From the NCBI GenBank assembly GCA_958419975.1, contig CATZIG010000100.1, forward strand, positions 1-7,436: 7,436 nucleotides of DNA, written 5' to 3'. Positions within the stretch are counted from its first letter, which is position 1, and each line of letters opens with the position of its first letter. Made by a program: the position numbers and the translations under genes. A model generated the notes under the pieces. The model was not told the origin of the DNA, searched no databases, and saw only the letters and a list, made by a program, of their open reading frames with translations. This document shows positions 1-5,571 of this stretch, in pieces. The stretch is from an uncultured Collinsella sp. (GTDB lineage: Bacteria > Actinomycetota > Coriobacteriia > Coriobacteriales > Coriobacteriaceae).

Positions 1-410
1 TCTGCAAACGTATCGAGTGCCTCGTCGGTCATGCGGTCGTCCGCGACGCGGTTCTGCGCATTGGGGCGACCGGTCTCGGTACCCACCGGGCAGCCGCCGA
101 GCATCTGGGCAAAGTTCAGGCATGCCTCGTACTCGGCAAAGTTATCCATGAGCTGTTGGCGATCGGGCGTCGCCAGATTCTTATAGCACCCGAGCACGGC
201 GACCGAAACGCCCGCCTCGTCGAGCACCGCGCTCAAATGGTCGGCAAGCTCGCGGGTCAGGCCGCCTCGATCGATCCCCATCGATGCGTAGAGCACCTTG
301 CTCGGCAGCTGAATGCACGAAAAGCCCAGCTCTCCCGCCATACGAATGCGTTCCTCGACGGTCCCCTGCGGAAGGTCGTGCAAACGTACACCCGGAGTAA
401 TAGCCCCCAC
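1..410 (-). CDS. Sugar phosphate isomerase/epimerase-like TIM-barrel protein (N-terminal part, runs off left edge)
   Basis: About 136 N-terminal residues are visible; the rest lies beyond base 1. The start reads GAITPGVRLHDLP, followed by EERIRMAGELGFSCIQLPSKVLY and later LDEAGVSVAVLGCYKNL. This alternation of helices with short strands (FSCIQL, VSVAVLG) is the opening of the xylose-isomerase-like/AP-endonuclease-2 TIM barrel found in many sugar isomerases and epimerases. Catalytic metal ligands would lie further on and cannot be checked. Start choice: the GTG at 410 has an AAGGGA about 10 bases upstream. A GTG at 419 in the same frame sits only one base after that AAGGGA, so it is less likely, and it would overlap the GH105 gene by 8 bases. 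Either way the gene abuts the GH105 stop codon, which implies co-transcription and probably translational coupling. By context it may handle a sugar or keto-acid released from pectic oligosaccharides; the exact substrate cannot be told. Confidence 0.8.
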   Translation of the reverse strand, partial: MGAITPGVRLHDLPQGTVEERIRMAGELGFSCIQLPSKVLYASMGIDRGGLTRELADHLSAVLDEAGVSVAVLGCYKNLATPDRQQLMDNFAEYEACLNFAQMLGGCPVGTETGRPNAQNRVADDRMTDEALDTFA

Positions 411-411
411 G

Positions 412-1650
412 TTATTCACATCCCTTATGAGCGTTGATGCCCGGGGTGTATCCGCCAAACGGGTCCTCGATGGAGCACACGCCCGAGGGGGCGAGCGGAT
501 CGCGCTTACCGGCCAGCTTGTCGTGATGCATGGTCTCGATATAGGCAAGCACCAGCGGCGCCACACCCTTTGCATCATTTTTGACCACGGGCTCGCTCAT
601 GTAGTAATCAAACGTGCCCTCGCGGTGCGCGGTGTTTCCCAAGCCCGCAACCAGGCAGATGTTGTCGAGCGCCAGCTGCCCGTCATACTCGGACAGGCAG
701 GTCTCGCAGATGCCGTCGAAGGCGCGACGGCCGTACTGGTAGTAACGCTCGCCCAGCACGCCCAGACGCACGCCCTTCATGATGGCATTGGCAAAAATCG
801 CGCTACCAGACTCCTCCAGGTAGTTGGGGGCGATATTGGGCAGGTTGATGACCTGATGCCACATGCCGGTCTTCTCGTCCTGATACGGCAGCATGGCGTC
901 GATCAGGTCGTGGAACATCTTGCGAATCTCGTCCTTCTCGGCTGACATCGAAGGCGGCATGAGCTCCCAGGTATCGATGAGTGCCATGGCAAACCAGCCC
1001 TCGGCGCGCAGCCAGAAGTTAGCCGAAAGGCCGGTGACCGGGTCGCACCAGAACTGTTTGCGGCTCGCGTCGTAAGCGTGATAGTACAGACCGTTGAGGG
1101 GGTTGCGCATCAGGTCATGCACGACCTGGAACATATGGAAGCTGTCCGAGCAGGCACGACGGTTGTGGAAGCTCAGCTCGTACTGCATGTAGAACGGCTG
1201 GGCCATATACATGCCATCGAGCCAGATCTGGTTGGGATAGACGGCCTTGTGCCAAAACACGCCTTCTTTGGTGCGCGGCTGGGTCTCGAGCTGGCGGTAG
1301 ATGGTGTCCATGGCGGCACGGTACTTGGGCTTGCCCACCAGGTCATAGAGCTTGTAGAGGGTCTTGCCCGCATTGACGTTATCGAGGTTGTACTCCTGCG
1401 GGTTGTAATGCTTGATGGTACCGTCGTCCTGGACAAAGAAATCGATGTAGTCATCGGCAAAGGTCAGGTAGCGCTGCTCACCCGTGATCTCGTACAGCTC
1501 GATGAGCGCCTTGATCATGCAGCCGTCGATATAGTTCCAGGTGTTCTCCTTGCCGGCGCGAATCTTTTCGATATTCCAAGCCGGCGCCTGCGGCGTAGAG
1601 GTTTCGATCAACTGCTCGATATAACGGTCCAGGATTTGATTGCAACCCAT
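412..1650 (-). CDS. GH105 unsaturated rhamnogalacturonyl/uronyl hydrolase (YteR/RhiN type)
   Basis: A 412-residue protein of the GH105 (alpha/alpha)6-barrel family. Family members hydrolyse the 4,5-unsaturated uronic acid from the non-reducing end of lyase-produced pectic oligosaccharides, giving 5-keto-4-deoxyuronate. Visible landmarks are NTWNYIDGCMIKAL (about 36-49), the NLDNVNAGKTLYKLY block (88-102, Asp90 being a likely active-site residue), WLDGMYMAQPFY (143-154, with Asp145 at the position of the catalytic Asp of YteR), WLRAEGWFAMAL (213-224, a variant of the usual W.RGNGW motif) and the C-terminal GTFDYYMSEPVVKNDAKGV (345-363). After this lies a tail of about 40 residues, so it is slightly longer than typical ~370-residue members. 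No signal peptide is seen, so it is probably cytoplasmic. The ATG at 1650 is preferred over the ATG at 1668 because AGAGGGG lies 6 bases before it and nothing similar precedes 1668. It is preceded by the palindromic element at 1706-1743 and followed immediately by the isomerase-like gene. Confidence 0.92.
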   Translation of the reverse strand: MGCNQILDRYIEQLIETSTPQAPAWNIEKIRAGKENTWNYIDGCMIKALIELYEITGEQRYLTFADDYIDFFVQDDGTIKHYNPQEYNLDNVNAGKTLYKLYDLVGKPKYRAAMDTIYRQLETQPRTKEGVFWHKAVYPNQIWLDGMYMAQPFYMQYELSFHNRRACSDSFHMFQVVHDLMRNPLNGLYYHAYDASRKQFWCDPVTGLSANFWLRAEGWFAMALIDTWELMPPSMSAEKDEIRKMFHDLIDAMLPYQDEKTGMWHQVINLPNIAPNYLEESGSAIFANAIMKGVRLGVLGERYYQYGRRAFDGICETCLSEYDGQLALDNICLVAGLGNTAHREGTFDYYMSEPVVKNDAKGVAPLVLAYIETMHHDKLAGKRDPLAPSGVCSIEDPFGGYTPGINAHKGCE

Positions 1651-1656
1651 TGCTGT

Positions 1657-1663
1657 CCCCTCT
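1657..1663 (-). promoter_or_regulatory. Ribosome binding site that fixes the GH105 start
   Basis: On the minus strand the bases read AGAGGGG, 6 bases before the ATG at 1650. The upstream in-frame ATG at 1668 has no purine-rich stretch at a useful distance, so this site decides the start. Confidence 0.7.
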
Positions 1664-1673
1664 GACATAAACG

Positions 1674-1693
1674 ATAGGTGAACGTTACCCCTA
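1674..1693. promoter_or_regulatory. Second copy of the AACGTT-centred repeat (candidate operator)
   Basis: This 20-base stretch matches the centre of the palindrome at 1706-1743. It reads ATAGG-TGAACGTTA-CCCCTA against ATAGGG-TGAACGTTA-ACCCTA at 1714-1734, differing by one missing G and one C/A change. The AACGTT cores (1681-1686 and 1722-1727) are 41 bp apart, close to four helical turns. Paired copies with a central CG fit LacI-family-type operators, though no regulator gene is visible. The copy lies between the GH105 start and the palindrome. Confidence 0.45.
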
Positions 1694-1705
1694 GTGTAAC
1701 GCGAA

Positions 1706-1743
1706 CGGGGAATATAGGGTGAACGTTAACCCTATATTCCCCG
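1706..1743. promoter_or_regulatory. 38-bp near-perfect palindrome in the spacer upstream of GH105 (candidate operator or RNA hairpin)
   Basis: The arms CGGGGAATATAGGGT (1706-1720) and ACCCTATATTCCCCG (1729-1743) are exact reverse complements over 15 bases. The 8-base centre GAACGTTA is itself palindromic except for one G/A mismatch. No run of T follows the hairpin on either strand, so it does not look like an intrinsic terminator. It lies in the 107-bp spacer between the SGNH esterase stop and the GH105 start. A weak -10-like TACACT on the minus strand (1693-1698) lies between this element and the second repeat copy, but I see no convincing -35. A protein-binding site controlling an internal promoter, or an mRNA-stabilising/processing hairpin, are both possible. 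Confidence 0.6.
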
Positions 1744-1757
1744 CAAACGGCAGACTT

Positions 1758-2426
1758 TTAGCGGCAAACGGCGGTGAGACCCGCGGCGATGCGATGCGCC
1801 AGGCGCTCATAGCCGGCAGGACTGTAATGCAGACCGTCCGGCATATAGAGCTCGCGGTGCTCCGGCAAAAACGGGCTGATACCGCTTTGCGCATACAGGT
1901 CAATCACCGGCACGGAGTAGCAGTCACAGACCTCGAGCATCGCTCGCACGTAGGCGACCTGCGTCAGGCCCAGGTGGTTGAGCTCGTCGCTTGCCGGGAT
2001 ATCCTTCTCGTGCTTACCGCTCGTCTTGCACGGCGTCATAAACACGAGCTTTGCCTGAGGTGAGCGCGCCGTGATGGTGCGGATCAGGTAATCGAGTGCA
2101 CCATAGAACTCGTGCACGTCCGTGCTGCCCAGCTCTCCAAGCGGCACGTTGCGGCTAAAGTCGTTGACGCCGCCAAAGACAACATAGACATCGGCCGCAT
2201 CGTCGATGCCGTCCAAGCGCTCGACAAATGAATCGGTACGGTCGGCCTTGATGGCGATACGCGAACCCTTGATGCCAAAGTTCTCGACGACTGCACCTCC
2301 CAGCAACGCGCCCAGATGCGAAGTCCAAGAGATGTCGTTGCCGCCTGCGCCGCATCCGTTATCGCCCCATGTGGTCGAATCGCCAAAGCAGCAAATGGTC
2401 GATTCACTCAAACTCTTCGTTTCCAT
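1758..2426 (-). CDS. SGNH/GDSL-family hydrolase (probable carbohydrate deacetylase)
   Basis: A 222-residue SGNH hydrolase with all four signature blocks. Block I is FGDSTTWGDNG (14-24) with nucleophile Ser17. Block II is the glycine in NFGIKGSR (49-56). Block III is FGGVND (84-89) with oxyanion Asn88. Block V is DGLHYSPAG (197-205), giving the Asp197/His200 pair. The size matches single-domain family members and no signal peptide is present. SGNH enzymes remove acyl groups, often acetyl from polysaccharides; acting on acetylated pectin or rhamnogalacturonan fragments is inferred from the neighbours. It does not clearly match the CE12 pattern, so I do not assign that family. The ATG at 2426 is chosen because of the GAGGAGA ribosome binding site just upstream. 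An upstream in-frame ATG at 2486 would add 20 residues but has no such site. It lies 69 bp after the CE8 fusion gene on the same strand. Confidence 0.85.
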   Translation of the reverse strand: METKSLSESTICCFGDSTTWGDNGCGAGGNDISWTSHLGALLGGAVVENFGIKGSRIAIKADRTDSFVERLDGIDDAADVYVVFGGVNDFSRNVPLGELGSTDVHEFYGALDYLIRTITARSPQAKLVFMTPCKTSGKHEKDIPASDELNHLGLTQVAYVRAMLEVCDCYSVPVIDLYAQSGISPFLPEHRELYMPDGLHYSPAGYERLAHRIAAGLTAVCR

Positions 2427-2431
2427 AATCT

Positions 2432-2438
2432 TCTCCTC
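2432..2438 (-). promoter_or_regulatory. Ribosome binding site that fixes the SGNH esterase start
   Basis: On the minus strand GAGGAGA sits 5 bases before the ATG at 2426. It is a near-consensus site and argues against the longer start at 2486. Confidence 0.75.
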
Positions 2439-2495
2439 ATCCGCCCATCGGCAGTCATACAGGAACGTACCGTTTATTCGCAGCATGCCGAGGGG

Positions 2496-4661
2496 CTATG
2501 CACGGGCGCATTCCGCAACGTGCGAATCGAGCCATTCGATATCCTCGACAAGATGTGCCACGCCCAGATGGTGTTCACCCGGACACACCTCGTGCCGCAG
2601 GCCATCTCTGCGACCCAGCAACTTGTAGGCATCGCGCACGATCTCGAGCTGCTCGTCAACATTTTTCAGCCCGCGCGAACCGTTCAGATGATCCTCTTCG
2701 CAGCTTTGCACTAACAACGGGCGCGGCGCAATAAGCGAGGCAATATCGCCCATGTCGAGCAAGCGCCAAAGTCCGGGTGTGTAGTTGCAGCTGCAATTGC
2801 CATTGAGGTGCAGCAGCGAATCATCGACACCGTACAGGTAGCCCGAGACAAACGTCTTACATACGCGTGGGTCGAGCGCCGCCAGATACAGCGTCATGTA
2901 TCCGCCGCCCGAAAAGCCAAAACAGCCCAGGTCGTCCATGGCAATGTCGCCGCGCGCCTCTAGGTAATCGATCAGACGCATGTTATCCCAGGCGTTGAGG
3001 CCCGCAACGGTAAGTCCCAGCGGCTCGGCCATGCGCGCCTGGTTTAGGCACGTGCCGCGCAGAAAGCTGTTCTCGTCATCGCCCTGACCCTTCCAGTCAC
3101 GACGGTATCCCCAACCGCGTGCGTCGGGGCAGACGGTCACGTAACCCATACGCGCCAAACGCAGACCGTAGTCGTAATTGAACTTACGCACAGCATCATC
3201 GACTGCCGGCACGCCCGTCACGCCCGCAACACTTGCGGCGCCTGCTCCCTGATGGCCATGCGGGCAGATATAGCAACGCTTAAGCCCCCGTCCATCAAGC
3301 TTCGGATGAGACGGCTCCAACAGGTAAAACGGCATCCACACATCGTGCTCAACCTGCAGCATCGCATGAGTACGCACAATGCCGCCGGCAACCCGCACGC
3401 GGCTGAGCTCACGAATCTCAATCGGGACGCGGTCCATAAGCGAAAGGCCCAAAACATCGTACAGACGAGTCCTGGTCGCAATCTTCCATGCCTCAAAATC
3501 TGCAGGAGTCTTGCCCGTAAAAGCAGCCGAACGCCCCTCGCGCTTCAGCCGGGCACGCAGCGCAGGTTCGTCTTCGCAGTACGTCTCGATGTGCACGGTG
3601 CGGCCGTTGGCAGACAGTTCAGCCGTCTCAACCGCATCACCGTCGCCGCCCTCGGGATCCCAGCCATCCCCACCGGCAAGCACCTGCTCGCGAGCGTACC
3701 CGGCGGCAGCCATCACATCGAGTTCATTCGCCCACGGCACCCAGCCGGTAGTATCACCCGCCGGCCCATGCAGAATCGCGCCAGCATACTGCACGCAGTT
3801 GTGTGCCGCCGGCTTATTCCAATCCCACCAGCCTTCGCGCTTGATATGTCGCCCCAGCCAGCAATCGATCAGCACAGTTTGCGCCCATTCGCGCCAAGGA
3901 CGACCCAGGTAGACCGAATCCGGCGCCACGCCATCCGGAGCTGTAAACGAACAGCCGTGGAACACAAAGCCGTGCGGCTCGCCTTCGGGCGTGGAGGCTG
4001 CCGTTACATACCCGTTGACATCCATATCGCGGTTGAGCGAGCGAATCTCGCACCCCTCAAAGTAGGCACGCGCGCCGCCAAAGATAAAGTCGACATCGCC
4101 CTCGATCCGGCAACGTCGAAAATACTGGCGCCCCACCCGGCGCGGCGCATACTGTTTGGGTCCTATAAACCCGCCCGGTTTGGCCTCATGCGGCGGCAGC
4201 GGACCCAAAAACAGCGTGTCTTGGTGTCCCTTAATGCAGCAAGCATCGACAACCAGACGGTCGCCATCAGCATACAGGGCAATCGCTTGACCGACCTCGC
4301 GCCCATCGCCCGCATCGTTTTCGATCGTGAGGTTCTCGAGCCGTACGTCGTCGGCATCGACCAAAACGGTATAGGTCCTAAACGTGCCGAGCGTGCCGTC
4401 GACGCCCGAGCCGTCCTCCGAAGGCATCTTGGCACCCAGGCTGCCCACGATACGCACGCTGTCGGCCGTCTCTCCCTCAATCGTCACATGCGAGCGATGA
4501 ATCTCGACCCGCTCGCAATACTCGCCCGGATCGACGCGAATCATCACCGGTTGCTCGGCATCCGGATAGAGCTGATCGGCTGCCGCCAAGGCATCGGAAA
4601 TCGTTGGATACGCTCCTGCCGCAGCCCTCGAAACGCGCAGCGTATAGATACTTTCGCTCAT
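2496..4661 (-). CDS. Two-domain esterase: CE8 pectin methylesterase fused to an alpha/beta-hydrolase (acetyl-xylan-esterase-like)
   Basis: A 721-residue protein with two complete catalytic domains. Residues about 5-325 are a CE8 right-handed beta-helix pectinesterase: DPGEYCERV (44-52), GQAIAL (124-129, Gln125), GHQDTLF (145-151, Gln147 and Asp148), DVDFIFGG (189-196, Asp191 nucleophile) and YLGRPW (251-256, Arg254 and Trp256). All canonical PME residues are present. A Gly/Asp-rich linker (about 329-345) leads to an alpha/beta hydrolase (about 355-715) of the Abhydrolase_7/YtaP-like type: PHGHQG oxyanion segment (467-472), DARGWGYR (513-520), GFSGGG elbow (582-587, Ser584), IAPRPLLV (644-651), with Asp657 and His697/698 as likely triad partners. 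The reading frame is unbroken. CE8 removes methyl esters; the second domain may remove acetyl or another acyl group, which is inference. No signal peptide is seen, so it probably acts on imported oligosaccharides. The ATG overlaps the upstream stop as ATGA, indicating translational coupling. Confidence 0.93.
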   Translation of the reverse strand: MSESIYTLRVSRAAAGAYPTISDALAAADQLYPDAEQPVMIRVDPGEYCERVEIHRSHVTIEGETADSVRIVGSLGAKMPSEDGSGVDGTLGTFRTYTVLVDADDVRLENLTIENDAGDGREVGQAIALYADGDRLVVDACCIKGHQDTLFLGPLPPHEAKPGGFIGPKQYAPRRVGRQYFRRCRIEGDVDFIFGGARAYFEGCEIRSLNRDMDVNGYVTAASTPEGEPHGFVFHGCSFTAPDGVAPDSVYLGRPWREWAQTVLIDCWLGRHIKREGWWDWNKPAAHNCVQYAGAILHGPAGDTTGWVPWANELDVMAAAGYAREQVLAGGDGWDPEGGDGDAVETAELSANGRTVHIETYCEDEPALRARLKREGRSAAFTGKTPADFEAWKIATRTRLYDVLGLSLMDRVPIEIRELSRVRVAGGIVRTHAMLQVEHDVWMPFYLLEPSHPKLDGRGLKRCYICPHGHQGAGAASVAGVTGVPAVDDAVRKFNYDYGLRLARMGYVTVCPDARGWGYRRDWKGQGDDENSFLRGTCLNQARMAEPLGLTVAGLNAWDNMRLIDYLEARGDIAMDDLGCFGFSGGGYMTLYLAALDPRVCKTFVSGYLYGVDDSLLHLNGNCSCNYTPGLWRLLDMGDIASLIAPRPLLVQSCEEDHLNGSRGLKNVDEQLEIVRDAYKLLGRRDGLRHEVCPGEHHLGVAHLVEDIEWLDSHVAECARA

Positions 4662-5467
4662 CGTCCATCACGCTCCCATGCAACGAACTGTTCAGGCCAG
4701 CCCTGAACCTGTGGCTGAATATGCTCGGCGCAGCCCTTAAATGCCGTTTGGGCCGTGGCGAGCGATGCCCCATGCTTTCCATGCGGAAAGACATGTAGGC
4801 TAAAGCCAATCCCGTGGTCGGCAAGAGCCTGCGCAAGAAGGAGGCTATTTTGAACTGGTACCGATGCATCCTCGGCGGTATGCCACAAGAACGTACGGGG
4901 GAAGCCATCGCCCACCATATTCTCGATTGACAACTTTTGAGCCAAAGCGCCATCGGCACCCGTTAGGTGTTCAAACGAACCACGATGAGCATAGGCCCCC
5001 GAGCTTACGACCGGATAGCCCAAGCAAAGTGTGTCAGGCCGAATCGACTCAGGCGATGCCGAAATCGACTCTGCAAGCCAGGGTTGGTCCCAAAGCGCCC
5101 CGAGCAAGCCAACTAGATGCCCACCGGCCGAAAAACCCATGACCGTAATCCGATCAGGATCGACACAGTACTCTGCCGCATGGCTTCGGACGGTATCGAC
5201 CGCCCGCGCGAGTTCTTGCAATGCCAGCGGATAGACAGCCGGAGCAACCGAATAGTTCAGTACAAACGCTTGGTAGCCCATCGCCAACAAACGGAGCGCT
5301 ACCGGCTCGCCTTCGCGCGGCGAAACGTGATCGTAGCCGCCTCCTGGCACGACCACAACTGCAGGCAGCGGTTTTAAAGCATAAGCATCTTCGGTCGGGG
5401 CAAAAACATAAGACGTAATCGTGGCAGACGAGCCATCGACCCCGACAGGAATCGTTTTATTGAGCAT
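4658..5467 (-). CDS. Alpha/beta hydrolase, acetyl esterase/lipase (Aes) type
   Basis: A 269-residue single-domain alpha/beta hydrolase of the Aes/BD-FAE-like esterase group. The oxyanion segment is PGGGYDHVSPREGEP (41-55), the nucleophile elbow is GFSAGGHL (111-118, Ser113), Asp200 lies in HTAEDASVP and His232 in FPHGKHG, giving a full triad. These enzymes hydrolyse short acyl esters, commonly acetyl groups on plant polysaccharide fragments; the substrate here is inferred from the pectin context. The start at 5467 has AAAGGGAA about 3 bases upstream on the minus strand. A longer frame to 5518 exists but lacks a ribosome binding site and begins at the foot of the 5521-5555 hairpin. No signal peptide is seen. 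Its TGA overlaps the ATG of the CE8 fusion gene by four bases, so the two are probably made together. Confidence 0.88.
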   Translation of the reverse strand: MLNKTIPVGVDGSSATITSYVFAPTEDAYALKPLPAVVVVPGGGYDHVSPREGEPVALRLLAMGYQAFVLNYSVAPAVYPLALQELARAVDTVRSHAAEYCVDPDRITVMGFSAGGHLVGLLGALWDQPWLAESISASPESIRPDTLCLGYPVVSSGAYAHRGSFEHLTGADGALAQKLSIENMVGDGFPRTFLWHTAEDASVPVQNSLLLAQALADHGIGFSLHVFPHGKHGASLATAQTAFKGCAEHIQPQVQGWPEQFVAWERDGR

Positions 5468-5520
5468 GTATTCCCTTTCACCATGATGCGTAGCGCAGCG
5501 CACACGGCCGTATCGCACAA

Positions 5521-5555
5521 GGGCTGCATTGCCGATCTATCCGACAATGCAGCCC
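5521..5555 (-). terminator. Intercistronic hairpin after the GH28 gene (weak terminator or mRNA-processing element)
   Basis: A perfect 11-bp stem, GGGCTGCATTG paired with CAATGCAGCCC, has a 13-base loop and starts 16 bases past the GH28 stop. In the direction of transcription it is followed by TTGTGCGATA rather than a T run, so at best it would be a weak intrinsic terminator. It could lower transcription of the downstream genes relative to GH28, or protect the 3' end of the GH28 message. Confidence 0.5.
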
Positions 5556-5571
5556 TGGTCATCAACCCGAG

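Noticed and set aside
1078..1665. Plus-strand open frame of 195 codons opposite GH105
   Set aside because: Its composition (Val-, Leu- and His-rich repeats of hydrophobic residues) mirrors the reverse complement of GH105 codons, and it has no ribosome binding site or family signature.
1706..1743. Palindrome as an intrinsic terminator for the SGNH esterase gene
   Set aside because: No T run follows on either strand. The palindromic centre and the second copy of the core fit a binding site better.
2427..2486. 20-residue N-terminal extension of the SGNH esterase from the ATG at 2486
   Set aside because: There is no ribosome binding site before 2486, whereas a near-consensus GAGGAGA precedes the ATG at 2426, and the SGNH domain begins right after the shorter start.
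2496..4661. The fusion as two genes joined by a frameshift or missed stop
   Set aside because: The frame is continuous through a composition-typical linker, and both domains are full length with intact motifs, so a real fusion is the simpler reading.
3252..4706. Long plus-strand open frame of 484 codons opposite the CE8 fusion gene
   Set aside because: It is antisense to a gene with complete CE8 and hydrolase motifs. Its translation is rich in Arg, His and Pro with no recognisable domain, typical of a GC-driven shadow frame.
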